Part shown: piece by piece, positions 18,948-27,247 of the stretch | Layout: every line of letters begins with the position of its first letter | Position numbering within the stretch: position 1 is the first letter of the stretch | NCBI GenBank assembly: GCA_023700805.1 | Contig: JAMPYF010000013.1 | Coordinates: 37,273-101,272, forward strand | DNA: 64,000 nucleotides | Direction of reading: 5' to 3' | Source: Sulfuritalea sp. | GTDB taxonomy: Bacteria; Pseudomonadota; Gammaproteobacteria; Burkholderiales; Rhodocyclaceae | Position numbers and translations under genes: made by a program | The notes under the pieces: model-generated | The model's input: the letters and a program-made list of their open reading frames with translations, nothing else | Databases searched by the model: none | Told to the model about the DNA's origin: nothing

Positions 18948-19823
18948 ATGACAGCTCAGATCAGCATCCCCGCGACGACGCCGGCACGGCTGCTTCGGCT
19001 GGCCGGGTTTTGCGCCGCGCTGACAGGCGCAATACTGGCACTGCCGACAGCCGCGGCCGGGCCCAGAATGCCGATTTTCGACGCCCACGTGCATTACAGC
19101 CATGACGCCTGGGACAGCACGCCGCCCAGGGAAGCCATCGCCATCCTGCGCAAGGCAGGGCTCAGGCGCGCGATGGTGTCGAGTTCCAGCGACGAGGGCA
19201 CGCAGAAGCTCCATGCCGAGGCGCCCGACCTCGTCGTGCCGTCGCTGCGGCCCTATCGCAAGCGCGGCGAGATTTCGACCTGGGTGCGCGACGAGACGGT
19301 GATTCCCCATCTCGAAGACCGTCTCAAGCGCTATCGCTACGCGGCGATCGGCGAGTTCCACGTCTATGGCAGCGATGCCGACCTGCCGGTGGTGCGGCGC
19401 ACCGTGCAATTGGCGAAGCAATACAAACTCTGGCTGCACCTGCACGGCGACAGCGACGCCGTCGAGCGGGTGCTGGCGCAGGATTCCGAGGCGCGCATCC
19501 TCTGGGCGCATGCGGGCTTCGACCGGCCCGAAGCGGTGCGCGCGATGCTGAGGAAGCATCCCAAGCTCTACGCCGACCTGGCCTTCCGCAACGATCACGC
19601 CGCCGGCGGCAAGGTCGATCCGGCCTGGCGCGAGGCCTTCCTCGAATTCCCCGACCGCTTCCTGGTCGGTACCGACACCTTCACGCCCGAGCGCTGGTAT
19701 TACATCGCCGAGCATGCCGACTGGTCGCGCGAATGGCTGGCCGAGCTGCCGCGCGACGTCGCCGAGAAGATCGGCTGGCGCAACGGCGAAACCCTGTTCG
19801 CCTCGATGATGGCGAGCAAATGA
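18948..19823 (+). CDS. Exported amidohydrolase-family (COG2159-like) protein
   Basis: A 291-aa metal-dependent hydrolase-like protein with a Sec signal peptide (hydrophobic segment about 16-37, cleavage probably near AAAG). The TIM-barrel metal motif is IFDAHVHYSH (HxH at about 46-48); further candidate ligands are His in LWLHLHGD, WAHAGFD and Asp in LVGTDTF. That fits the amidohydrolase_2 group. It is the first of three exported proteins; the next gene starts inside its stop (ATGA). Substrate unknown. Confidence 0.8.
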   Translation: MTAQISIPATTPARLLRLAGFCAALTGAILALPTAAAGPRMPIFDAHVHYSHDAWDSTPPREAIAILRKAGLRRAMVSSSSDEGTQKLHAEAPDLVVPSLRPYRKRGEISTWVRDETVIPHLEDRLKRYRYAAIGEFHVYGSDADLPVVRRTVQLAKQYKLWLHLHGDSDAVERVLAQDSEARILWAHAGFDRPEAVRAMLRKHPKLYADLAFRNDHAAGGKVDPAWREAFLEFPDRFLVGTDTFTPERWYYIAEHADWSREWLAELPRDVAEKIGWRNGETLFASMMASK

Positions 19824-20269
19824 TCAATAGTCGGCGCTGGCGCTACGGCGAAGATTTGCGCGGCGCGCTCGTTGCGTTGGCCTTGGGCGTAATCACGAGC
19901 AGCGCGCAAGCCGCCTGCCCGCCGGACGCAACCGACGGCGCAGTACTCAAGGCAGGCGAACTGGTGCTTGCCTATCGGCCCGTCCTGGCCGGCAAGCCAG
20001 GCCGGATTCCGATGGCAAAACACTTCGCGCTGGAGGTGCAGATGTGCGACAAGGCCGGCGTCTCGATCGCCCGCCTGCAGAAGGTCGATGCGACGATGCC
20101 GGAACACCGGCACGGCATGAACTATCGCCCGCTGATCACGCCACTGGGTGGCGGACGCTTTCGCGTCGAGGGCATGATGTTGCACATGGCAGGGCATTGG
20201 CAGCTCGTCTTCGAGATACAGTCAGGCAAGGAGGCGACGCGCCTCACCGATGACGTGCAGATCGACTAG
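19820..20269 (+). CDS. Secreted YtkA/FixH-like small protein
   Basis: Predicted 149 aa from the ATG overlapping the amidohydrolase stop. The first 15 residues are largely encoded by a copy of the dispersed repeat, so the true start may instead be a TTG or other codon near 19855, just before the hydrophobic signal (ALVALALGVITSSAQA). The mature part shows the YtkA-like pattern MPEHRHGMN, then GGGRFRVEGMMLHMAGHW and LVFEI. The His and Met residues suggest copper handling in the periplasm; this is inference. It overlaps the next gene by 20 bp. Confidence 0.7.
   Translation: MINSRRWRYGEDLRGALVALALGVITSSAQAACPPDATDGAVLKAGELVLAYRPVLAGKPGRIPMAKHFALEVQMCDKAGVSIARLQKVDATMPEHRHGMNYRPLITPLGGGRFRVEGMMLHMAGHWQLVFEIQSGKEATRLTDDVQID
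19825..19849 (-). repeat. Dispersed 25-bp repeat, copy 3 (amidohydrolase/YtkA junction)
   Basis: Minus-strand copy directly after the amidohydrolase stop, with AG at the variable bases, G at the R position and CTATTG at the end. It forms the proposed 5' end of the YtkA-like gene. Confidence 0.75.
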
Positions 20270-21455
20270 GAATGCGGTGCGCAGGCTGCTGATCGCCGCT
20301 GCGCTGGCCGCGCTGCCGACCTCCGCAGCGTTCGCCGGCGAAGATTTCAGCGCCGCAGAAGTCGACCGCATCGCCGTCCATGGGCCCTGGCCCTTGCCGT
20401 GGACGGCGGACCCCGGCAATCGCGTCTCGGGCAATGCCGCCGCGATCCGACTCGGCCACGACTTGTTCTTCGACCCGCGCCTGTCGGCCAACCGGCGTGT
20501 GGCCTGCGCTTCCTGCCACGACCCGGCCAGGGGATTTCAGGACGGCCGCCGCACGGGGCGCGGCCTGGTGACGGGCACGCGCAACACGCCCGGCCTGTTC
20601 AACCTGCGCCATCAGCGCTGGTTCGGCTGGGACGGCGGCCACGACAACCTGTGGTCGGCGAGCCTGCGCCCGATTCTCGATCCGCGCGAAATGGGCGGCA
20701 AGGCCTCACGCGTGGCGCGCGCCCTGCGCAGCAAGTCGACGCTCGATTGCCACTACGCCGCGGCTTTCGGCAAGCGGCCCGATGCCGGCGACCCCGAACT
20801 GCTGGTCAACGTCGCCAAGGCCATCGCCGCCTGGCAGGAAACGCTGGTCTCGCCGGCCACGCCCTTCGACCAATTCCGCGCTGCGCTGGCGCGCCAGGAT
20901 GCGCAGACGGCGGCGGCCTACCCCGCGGCGGCGCAGCGCGGCCTGCGCCTCTTCCTCGGCCGCGGCCAATGCGCCACCTGCCACGCCGGGCCGCTGTTCA
21001 GCAATGGCGAATTCGGCGACATCGGCATGCCCTTCTTCATCAAGCCAAACGGCGTCGATCCCGGCCGCCAGGGCGGCATCAAGCGCCTGCTGGCCAACCC
21101 CCACAACCTGCTCGGCGCCTACAACGACGACCCCACGCGCGACAACGCGACGGGAACGAAATTCCTGCGGCCCGAGCATCGCAACTTCGGCGAGTTCAAG
21201 GTGCCCAGCCTGCGCAACCTGACCCTGACCGCACCCTACATGCACAACGGCAGCCTCGCCACGCTGCGCGAGGTGGTGAAGCACTATTCGGAACTCGACG
21301 AAGACCGCCTGCACGCCGACGGCGAGCGCATCCTCAAGCCGCTGCATCTGAGCGAGGCGGAAAGCGCGGATCTGGTGGCCTTCCTCGAATCGCTGTCGCC
21401 GGACACGCCCCTGCCGGTACCCGCCGCGCCGCCTGCCGTCGCAAGCTGCCGTTGA
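20250..21455 (+). CDS. MauG/cytochrome-c-peroxidase-family diheme protein
   Basis: Exported 401-aa diheme c protein. A signal peptide (about 10-29, cut near AFAG) is followed by two heme-binding motifs, CASCH (Cys86, Cys89, His90) and CATCH (Cys241, Cys244, His245). Family landmarks are LFFDPRLSANRRVACASCH, RWFGWDGGHDNLW, DPREMGG and the C-terminal APYMHNGSLATLREVV. It could be a peroxide-reducing CcpA or a MauG/MbnH-like enzyme that oxidises residues in a partner protein; the adjoining YtkA-like protein is a possible partner. The gene overlaps its neighbour by 20 bp. Confidence 0.85.
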   Translation: MTCRSTRNAVRRLLIAAALAALPTSAAFAGEDFSAAEVDRIAVHGPWPLPWTADPGNRVSGNAAAIRLGHDLFFDPRLSANRRVACASCHDPARGFQDGRRTGRGLVTGTRNTPGLFNLRHQRWFGWDGGHDNLWSASLRPILDPREMGGKASRVARALRSKSTLDCHYAAAFGKRPDAGDPELLVNVAKAIAAWQETLVSPATPFDQFRAALARQDAQTAAAYPAAAQRGLRLFLGRGQCATCHAGPLFSNGEFGDIGMPFFIKPNGVDPGRQGGIKRLLANPHNLLGAYNDDPTRDNATGTKFLRPEHRNFGEFKVPSLRNLTLTAPYMHNGSLATLREVVKHYSELDEDRLHADGERILKPLHLSEAESADLVAFLESLSPDTPLPVPAAPPAVASCR

Positions 21456-21458
21456 ATC

Positions 21459-21483
21459 GCCGTAGCGCCAGCGCCAACTCTTG
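21459..21483 (+). repeat. Dispersed 25-bp repeat, copy 4 (intergenic)
   Basis: Full match to the consensus with AG at the variable bases, 3 bp after the diheme-protein stop, between convergent genes. Confidence 0.8.
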
Positions 21484-21503
21484 GCGATCTGCCTCGCAAC
21501 ACC

Positions 21504-21528
21504 GTAGGGCCGGCTTCAGCCGGCCACA
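21504..21528. repeat. REP-like palindrome between mauG-type gene and pstB
   Basis: GTAGGGCCGGC-TTCA-GCCGGCCAC holds a 7-bp perfect stem (21508-21514 with 21519-21525) and a TTCA loop. The GTAGGG..CGGCTTCAGCCG wording is typical of short intergenic REP-like palindromes in proteobacteria. Confidence 0.5.
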
Positions 21529-21560
21529 GGTGGATGGCGGACTGAACCGCTACGTCACTT

Positions 21561-21580
21561 GAAGGTTCAGCCGAACCTTC
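21561..21580. terminator. Hairpin across the pstB stop codon
   Basis: GAAGGTTC and GAACCTTC form an 8-bp stem with a 4-nt loop at the convergent end of pstB, its stop at 21567-21569 included. No T-run follows, so this is at most a structure limiting decay or a weak terminator. Confidence 0.35.
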
Positions 21581-22370
21581 CAGTGATGTAGTCCTCGGTC
21601 GCCTTCTTTTGCGGCTTGATGAACAACTGGTCGGTGACGCCGAATTCGACCATTTCGCCGAGGTACATGTAGGCGGTGAAATCGGAGATGCGCGCAGCCT
21701 GCTGCATGTTGTGGGTGACGATGAGGATGGTGACCTTTTCCTTCAGTTCGATGATCAGCTCCTCGATGCTCGCGGTGGCGATCGGGTCGAGGGCCGAGGT
21801 CGGCTCGTCGAACAGGATGATCTCGGGGTCGGAGGCCAGGGCTCGCGCGATGCACAGGCGCTGCTGCTGGCCGCCGGAGAGGTTGGCGCCGAGTTCCTTG
21901 AGCCGGTTGCTGACTTCGTTCCACAGCGCGGCGCCCTTCAGCGCCGATTCGACGCGGTCGTCGAGTTCGTTCTTGTTGCGCATGCCGCGCACGCGCAGGC
22001 TGTAGGCGACGTTCTCGTAGATCGACTTGGGGAAGGGGTTGGGCTTCTGGAACACCATGCTGATGCGCATGCGCACTTCGATCGGGTCGACCTCGGGCGC
22101 CAGCAGGTTGGTGTTGTCCGGATACAGCACGATGCCGCCGCCGGCATAGCGGTTGCCCGGATACAGGTCGTGCATGCGATTGAAGCAGCGCAGCAGCGTC
22201 GATTTGCCGCAACCGGAGGGGCCGATCAGCGAGGTGACCATGTGGTCGTGGATCGGCATCGAGACCCGTTTCAGCGCATGGAAGGCGCCGTAATAGAAGT
22301 CCAGTTCGCGGACATCCGCCTTGAGCACGGTGCCCTCGACACCGGCTTCGAGTCCAACGGGTATTTGCAT
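21567..22370 (-). CDS. pstB: Phosphate ABC transporter ATP-binding protein
   Basis: ATPase of the high-affinity phosphate importer, 267 aa from the ATG at 22370 ([10 protein letters not shown]); the frame stays open upstream inside pstA, but that is not coding. Walker [10 protein letters not shown] (50-58), the Q-loop in VFQKPNPFP, the signature LSGGQQQR (164-171) and Walker [12 protein letters not shown] are intact. It starts 5 bp after pstA. No phoU follows; the next gene is convergent. Confidence 0.97.
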   Translation of the reverse strand: MQIPVGLEAGVEGTVLKADVRELDFYYGAFHALKRVSMPIHDHMVTSLIGPSGCGKSTLLRCFNRMHDLYPGNRYAGGGIVLYPDNTNLLAPEVDPIEVRMRISMVFQKPNPFPKSIYENVAYSLRVRGMRNKNELDDRVESALKGAALWNEVSNRLKELGANLSGGQQQRLCIARALASDPEIILFDEPTSALDPIATASIEELIIELKEKVTILIVTHNMQQAARISDFTAYMYLGEMVEFGVTDQLFIKPQKKATEDYITGRFG

Positions 22371-22375
22371 GGTAT

Positions 22376-23308
22376 TTACCACTTGATGTTCTTGCGCAGA
22401 CGATAGCGCACGTAGATCGCCAGGCCGTTCATGGCCAGGGTCATGAAGACGAGGACGAAGCCGGCCGCCGCGGCATTGACGGTGAAGGCCGCCTCGGGCC
22501 GCGAGGTCCAGTTGAACATCTGGATCGGCATCACCGTGAAGGGCGCGAAGATCCAGTCGAACAGGCCGGCCGGCGGCTCGCCGCTGAAGGGCGCGGTGGG
22601 CAGGAAGGCGATGAAGGTCAGCGCGCCGATGGTGATGATCGGTGCCGTCTCGCCGATGGCGCGCGCCATGCCGATGATCACGCCGGTGAGTATCCCGGCC
22701 GATGAATAGGGCAGGATGTGGTCGCGCACCGTCTGCCAGGTGGTCGCGCCGCAGGCGTAGGAGCCTTCGTGGATCGACTGCGGAATGGCGCGGATCGCCT
22801 CGCGCGTGGCGACGATGATCACCGGCAGGATCAGCAGCGCCAGCGTCAGGCCGGCGGAAAGGATGCTCTGGCCGAAGCCGAAGTAATACACGAACAGCCC
22901 GAGCGCCAGCAGGCCATAGACGATGGACGGTATGCCGGCCAGGTTGCTGATGTTGATTTCGATGATGTCGGTGATCCAGTTCTTCGGCGCGTACTCCTCC
23001 AGATAGACGCCGGCCGCGACGCCCAGCGGCACGGCGGCCAGCGCCGTCACCAGCATCACCAGCACGGTGCCGACCCAGGCCGAAAGGATGCCGGCATTGG
23101 CCGCGCGGCGCGAGGGAAAGGAGGTGAAGAATTCGAGGTCCAGGCGCGGCACGCCCTGGATCGCCATATCGAGGAACAGCACGCTGAAGGTCAGCACGCC
23201 GACCATCAGCGACAGGATGCCGAGCATGGCGAAGAACATGTCCCAGCGCTTGGCCCGCGCGATGATGGCGCGAACGGCGCGAATGGTGCTGGGATCGGCG
23301 GCGTTCAT
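22376..23308 (-). CDS. pstA: Phosphate ABC transporter permease
   Basis: Inner-membrane channel subunit, 310 aa with about six transmembrane helices. The ABC-permease EAA-like loop is [23 protein letters not shown], partner site for PstB. A 111-bp spacer with a hairpin repeat separates it from pstC, which is unusual in an otherwise compact operon. Confidence 0.96.
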   Translation of the reverse strand: MNAADPSTIRAVRAIIARAKRWDMFFAMLGILSLMVGVLTFSVLFLDMAIQGVPRLDLEFFTSFPSRRAANAGILSAWVGTVLVMLVTALAAVPLGVAAGVYLEEYAPKNWITDIIEINISNLAGIPSIVYGLLALGLFVYYFGFGQSILSAGLTLALLILPVIIVATREAIRAIPQSIHEGSYACGATTWQTVRDHILPYSSAGILTGVIIGMARAIGETAPIITIGALTFIAFLPTAPFSGEPPAGLFDWIFAPFTVMPIQMFNWTSRPEAAFTVNAAAAGFVLVFMTLAMNGLAIYVRYRLRKNIKW

Positions 23309-23351
23309 GGTCTGCCGCCGGGCCGCCCCAAGGCAGACCCTCCACGGACCT

Positions 23352-23402
23352 GCGAGCGAAGCGAGCCGAAATCACCCCTTTTCATGGAAAAGGAGATGGG
23401 GG
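23352..23402 (-). repeat. Hairpin-bearing intergenic repeat, copy A (pstC-pstA)
   Basis: Read on the minus strand: CCCATC, a stem-loop (CCTTTTC/GAAAAGG, 23377-23393), then T/A-rich bases and GGCTCGCTTCGCTCG. The same order of parts occurs at 55479-55527, which makes it a second repeat family in this window. Confidence 0.5.
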
Positions 23403-23419
23403 AAAAGTTGTTCACCATC

Positions 23420-24385
23420 TCAATACACCTCGCGGAAGCGCTTGCGCAGCCAGTAGCCGAGCAGATTGAAGGCCAGCGTCATCAGCAGCAGGGTGAGGCC
23501 GGCGGCGAAGATGGTCTGGTAGCCGATCGAACCGTGCGGCAGGTCGCCCAGCGCCACCTGCACGATGTAGGAGGTGATGGTCGCGCCCGGCTCGGTCGGG
23601 TTGAAGGTCAGGTTGGGCTGCATGCCGGCCGCCACGGCGAGGATCATGGTCTCGCCCACCGCGCGCGAAATGCCGAGGATGTAGGCCGAGGCGATGCCCG
23701 AGGTGGCCGCCGGCGTCACCACCCAGAGCGCGGTTTGCAGCCGCGTCGCGCCCATCGCGTAGGAGCCTTCGCGCAGCGCCATGGGCACCGCGCGCATGGC
23801 GTCTTCGGAGAGCGAGGCGACGTAGGGAATGATCATGATGCCCATGACGAGACCGGCCGACAGCAGGTTGAAACCCGGCAGATCGGGGTAGATCTTCTGC
23901 AGGATCGGCGTCAGGAAGGTCAGCGCGAAGTAGCCATAGACGATGGTCGGCACGCCGCCCAGCAGTTCGAGGAAAGGCTTGGCGATCTCGCGCAGCTTGA
24001 AGCCGGCGAACTCGGACAGGTAGATCGCGATGATGGTGCCCAGCGGAATCGCCACCAGCAGGGCCACGCCGGAGCTGGTCAGGGTGCCCGAGAGCAGCAC
24101 CATGATGCCGTAATGGGCGTCGTCGAACAGCGGCGTCCATTGCGTGTCGAAAAGGAAATCGGACAGCGGCACGGTCTGGAAGAACACCCAGGATTCCTTG
24201 ACCAGCACGTACACGATGGCCACCGTGACGAACACCGAGAAGGCCGCGGCGCTGAACAGCAGGGCCTCGATGATGCGTTCCTTGACGTGGCGCGAGGCCT
24301 TCTTGCGCAGCCGGTCGCTGACGCCGTTCCCGATCGACGTGGACGGCGCCCCGTGGTGAGAAGGCAGGACTGCGCTGGCGGTCAT
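23420..24385 (-). CDS. pstC: Phosphate ABC transporter permease
   Basis: Second channel subunit of the phosphate importer, 321 aa. The long N-terminal cytosolic segment is followed by a first helix (about 38-65) and five more; the EAA-like loop is AMRAVPMALREGSYAMGATR. It is separated from pstS by 112 bp that contain a hairpin and a separate -10 element. Confidence 0.96.
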   Translation of the reverse strand: MTASAVLPSHHGAPSTSIGNGVSDRLRKKASRHVKERIIEALLFSAAAFSVFVTVAIVYVLVKESWVFFQTVPLSDFLFDTQWTPLFDDAHYGIMVLLSGTLTSSGVALLVAIPLGTIIAIYLSEFAGFKLREIAKPFLELLGGVPTIVYGYFALTFLTPILQKIYPDLPGFNLLSAGLVMGIMIIPYVASLSEDAMRAVPMALREGSYAMGATRLQTALWVVTPAATSGIASAYILGISRAVGETMILAVAAGMQPNLTFNPTEPGATITSYIVQVALGDLPHGSIGYQTIFAAGLTLLLMTLAFNLLGYWLRKRFREVY

Positions 24386-24424
24386 TGCTGGATTCCGGGA
24401 TGGTTCGGTTCAGGGCTGTGCGCG

Positions 24425-24430
24425 ATTATA
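24425..24430 (-). promoter_or_regulatory. -10 element before pstC
   Basis: Perfect TATAAT on the minus strand 39 bp before the pstC start, suggesting that pstCAB can be transcribed apart from pstS. No good -35 at normal spacing. Confidence 0.4.
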
Positions 24431-24448
24431 AAGGCGCGCATCGATCAA

Positions 24449-24479
24449 GGCGGACGCCGCCTTGCCGGCAACGTCCGCC
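24449..24479 (-). terminator. Hairpin between pstS and pstC (possible attenuator)
   Basis: GGCGGACG and CGTCCGCC form an 8-bp perfect stem starting about 20 bp after the pstS stop. There is no T-run, so it may stabilise pstS mRNA or reduce read-through into pstCAB, which would keep the binding protein in excess. Confidence 0.45.
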
Positions 24480-24497
24480 CGGACCGGTCGTGGAAGC

Positions 24498-25484
24498 TTA
24501 CTCCTTGGGATTGCGCTTCAGCAGGTCGGCCACCTTGACCCCGACCTCGGCCTCGCCGCCGAACCCGGTGCCGGTCTTCTTCTTGCTGAAGTTGTCCAGC
24601 GCATGCTTGTAGTCGGCAGCGCCCAGCGGCACGTACTTGACTTCCTTGGCCAGTTTGGCGCCGTTCTTGAGGTAGAACTCGACGAATTCCTTGATCTCGG
24701 GGCGATCCATGGACTTGGCGCTGACGTAGATGAAAATCGGGCGCGCCAGCGGCTCGTATTCGCCGGCCATCACGGCATCGATCGAGGGCGTGACGGCCTT
24801 GCCCTTGGGATTGACGATCTGCACCGCCTTCAGCTTGCCCTTGTTTTCGTCGTAGTAGGCGAAGCCGAAGAAGCCCAGCGCATTGTTGTCGCGCGAGACG
24901 CCCTGCACCAGCACATTGTCGTCTTCCGAGGCGGTGAAGTCGCCGCGGCTGGACTTCGACTTGCCGTTGATGGCTTCGGTGAAGTAGTCGAAGGTGCCCG
25001 AATCGGCGCCGGGGCCGAAGAGCTTGAGCGGGGCATCGGGCCAGGCCGGGTTGACGTCCTTCCACTTCAGGATCTTGCCCTGGGCGGCCGGCTCCCACAT
25101 CTTCTTGAGTTCGGCGACCGTGAGCTGGCTGATGAAGGTGTTTTTCGGATTCACCACCACGGTCAGCGCGTCGAAGGCCACCGGCAATTCGATGTACTTG
25201 ATGCCGGCCTTGGCGCAGTCTTCCATTTCCTTCTTCAGGATAGGGCGCGAGGCGTCGGAGATGTCGGTCTCGCCGCGGCAGAACTTCTTGAAGCCGCCGC
25301 CCGTGCCGGAAATGCCGACGGTGACGCGGACGCTGCCCTTCTTGGCCTTCTGGAAATCCTCGGCCACCGCCTCGGTGACGGGAAACACGGTCGAGGAGCC
25401 GTCGATCTTGATCAGCGCCTGGGCATGAACGGCCGCGGTGGCGAAGACACCGGCGACGACTGCAGCAATTTTCAGGGATTTCAT
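24498..25484 (-). CDS. pstS: Periplasmic phosphate-binding protein
   Basis: Substrate-binding protein of the Pst importer, 328 aa, with a signal peptide cut after VHA (about residue 21). The mature N-terminus IKIDGSSTVFPVTEAVAEDF and GISGTGGGFKKFCRGETDIS are the phosphate-binding loops of the PstS/SphX-type group, rather than the E. coli PstS wording. AAAGGAG precedes the ATG by about 7 bp. A Pho-box-like site and -10 lie upstream. Confidence 0.96.
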   Translation of the reverse strand: MKSLKIAAVVAGVFATAAVHAQALIKIDGSSTVFPVTEAVAEDFQKAKKGSVRVTVGISGTGGGFKKFCRGETDISDASRPILKKEMEDCAKAGIKYIELPVAFDALTVVVNPKNTFISQLTVAELKKMWEPAAQGKILKWKDVNPAWPDAPLKLFGPGADSGTFDYFTEAINGKSKSSRGDFTASEDDNVLVQGVSRDNNALGFFGFAYYDENKGKLKAVQIVNPKGKAVTPSIDAVMAGEYEPLARPIFIYVSAKSMDRPEIKEFVEFYLKNGAKLAKEVKYVPLGAADYKHALDNFSKKKTGTGFGGEAEVGVKVADLLKRNPKE

Positions 25485-25521
25485 AAACAGACTCCTTTGT
25501 GCTTGCGAAATGGAAGCCCGC

Positions 25522-25555
25522 AGTCTAGGCAGCGAATGTTACAGCGCCGTGAATT
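25522..25555 (-). promoter_or_regulatory. Candidate Pho box and -10 of pstS
   Basis: On the minus strand AATTCAC, 4 bp, CTGTAAC (11-bp period of a Pho box, 8 of 14 matches to CTGTCAT pairs), then 10 bp and TAGACT as -10. This arrangement is the one PhoB uses in place of a -35. The second half-site is the better one. Confidence 0.45.
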
Positions 25556-25592
25556 CGTTTCAGCCTGAAGGGAACGGTTGCCCTGCGCCCGG

Positions 25593-25626
25593 TAGTCATG
25601 CCCCTGTAACCGGGCCATCCTATCCT
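25593..25626 (+). promoter_or_regulatory. Candidate Pho box and -10 of olsA
   Basis: On the plus strand TAGTCAT, 4 bp, CTGTAAC (10 of 14 matches to two CTGTCAT units), 10 bp, TATCCT. It mirrors the pstS side in the same gap, sharing the CTGTAAC half-site and the 10-bp spacing. Transcription would start about at the proposed olsA ATG (25633), so the mRNA may be leaderless or the true start lies a little downstream. Confidence 0.45.
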
Positions 25627-25632
25627 CGGCCG

Positions 25633-26397
25633 ATGCGGCCTTTCCCCCTGCTTCCCAGCCTGCGCCTGTTGCCGATCGGGCTGCATCTGGCCTATGGCGC
25701 ATTGCAGGCCGGCCTGCTGTTCCCCCTTGCCGACGCGGCGCGGCGCGAGCGCCTGAAGCGCCGCTGGTCGCGGCAACTGCTGGCCTTGCTCGACATCCGC
25801 ATCGAATTCGCCGGCGATCCGGCCCGCATCGGAACCGGCCTGCTGGTGGCCAACCACGTTTCCTTCATCGACATCTTCGTCATCGACGCGATACTGCCAT
25901 CGACCTTCGTCGCCAAGAGCGATGTCGCCGCATGGCCCCTGATCGGCTGGCTCTGCCGTCGCACGGACACCGTATTCATCGAGCGCGGCAGCCGCAAGGC
26001 GGCCCATCGCACCCGGCAGCAGATGCTGACGGCGCTCGGCGCCGGTCGCCGCCTGGCCATTTTTCCCGAAGGCACCACCACCGACGGCGAGCGCCTGCTG
26101 CCTTTCCACGCCGCCCTGTTCCAGAGCGCGATCGACGCCGCGGTGCCGCTGCACGCGCTCGCGCTGAGCTACCACGGGGCCGATGGCCTGCGTTCCGCGG
26201 CGCCGGCCTACATCGACGACATCAGCCTGCTGGCCTGCCTGACGACGGTCCTCAAAGCGCGCGGACTGACGGCGCAGGTCGCGCTGGCGGCCAGCTTCAC
26301 GCCGCCGCTGGCCGACCGCCGCCATCTCGCGCACCGCGCCCACCAGGCGGTCGCGGCCGCGCTGGCGCATGCCGAGAGGCGCGCAACCTCCCCGTAA
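25633..26397 (+). CDS. olsA: PlsC-type acyltransferase, probable OlsA
   Basis: Membrane-associated 1-acyl-glycerol-3-phosphate-type acyltransferase, 254 aa. The catalytic HX4D is NHVSFID (His75, Asp80), the acyl-acceptor motif is FPEGTTT (144-150), and a hydrophobic N-terminal segment anchors it. OlsA adds the second acyl chain, turning lyso-ornithine lipid into ornithine lipid; I assign that role because an OlsB-like gene follows 73 bp later. A general lyso-phospholipid acyltransferase is the alternative. Frame continues upstream, but the ATG at 25633 fits the family start. Confidence 0.75.
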   Translation: MRPFPLLPSLRLLPIGLHLAYGALQAGLLFPLADAARRERLKRRWSRQLLALLDIRIEFAGDPARIGTGLLVANHVSFIDIFVIDAILPSTFVAKSDVAAWPLIGWLCRRTDTVFIERGSRKAAHRTRQQMLTALGAGRRLAIFPEGTTTDGERLLPFHAALFQSAIDAAVPLHALALSYHGADGLRSAAPAYIDDISLLACLTTVLKARGLTAQVALAASFTPPLADRRHLAHRAHQAVAAALAHAERRATSP

Positions 26398-26470
26398 CAC
26401 GGCGGCAATCAGGCGGTAACGCGGGGTTTCGAAAATGCAGGCGAACCCAAGAGAGCCCAAGGAGAACGCC

Positions 26471-27247
26471 ATGCAAAAACAAGGCATCGAAACCGGCACC
26501 GCAGCCGGCCAGCACACCGCTTACACGCTTGCGCTGGCGCACAGCGAAGAAGAAGTCCGCGAGGCGCAGCGCCTGCGCTACAAGGTCTTCGTCGAGGAAC
26601 TCGGCGCCCGCATCCACTCGCGCCTGCCCCGGCACGACATCGATCACTACGACCCGTTCTGCGAACACCTGATCGTGCGCGAAAGCCAGGCCGACCGCAT
26701 CGTCGGCACCTACCGCATCCTGTCGCCGACCGCCGCACGCCGGATCGGCAACTACTACTCGGAGAACGAGTTCCACATCAACCGGCTGCAGAACCTGCGC
26801 GGCCGCATGGTGGAAGTCGGCCGCTCCTGCATCCACCCCGAGCATCGCAGCGGCGCGGTGATCACCCTGCTCTGGGCCGGCCTGGCCAACTACATGGTGA
26901 GCAACAACTACGACTACCTGATCGGCTGCGCCTCGATCGGCATGGCCGACGGCGGACACAATGCCGCCAACCTGTTCAGCCAGATCGCGCCCGACCACAT
27001 GGCGCCGGCGGAATACCGCGTGTTTCCCCAGCACGGCCTGCCCTTCGAGCGGCTCGCCAACGGCCAGCCGGCGCTGGTGCCGCCGCTGATCAAGGGCTAT
27101 CTGCGGGTCGGTGCCTGGATCTGCGGCGAACCGGCCTGGGACCCCGACTTCAACACCGCCGACCTGCTCCTGCTGCTGCCGATGTCGCGCATGAATCCGC
27201 GCTACATGCGCCACTTCATCAAGTCTGCGGAACCGGTCGCGGCGTGA
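26471..27247 (+). CDS. olsB: OlsB-like ornithine N-acyltransferase (GNAT fold)
   Basis: A 258-aa protein of the hemolysin-like GNAT acyltransferases that transfer a 3-hydroxyacyl group from ACP to ornithine. Typical segments are EEVREAQRLRYKVFVEELG, DHYDPFCEHLIV, VGTYRIL and VEVGRSCIHPEHR, then IGCASIGMADGG. The ATG at 26471 has GGAG 7 bp upstream; an ATG 36 bp earlier lacks a good site. The first committed step to lyso-ornithine lipid is the expected reaction. It overlaps the next gene by 4 bp. Confidence 0.78.
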   Translation: MQKQGIETGTAAGQHTAYTLALAHSEEEVREAQRLRYKVFVEELGARIHSRLPRHDIDHYDPFCEHLIVRESQADRIVGTYRILSPTAARRIGNYYSENEFHINRLQNLRGRMVEVGRSCIHPEHRSGAVITLLWAGLANYMVSNNYDYLIGCASIGMADGGHNAANLFSQIAPDHMAPAEYRVFPQHGLPFERLANGQPALVPPLIKGYLRVGAWICGEPAWDPDFNTADLLLLLPMSRMNPRYMRHFIKSAEPVAA

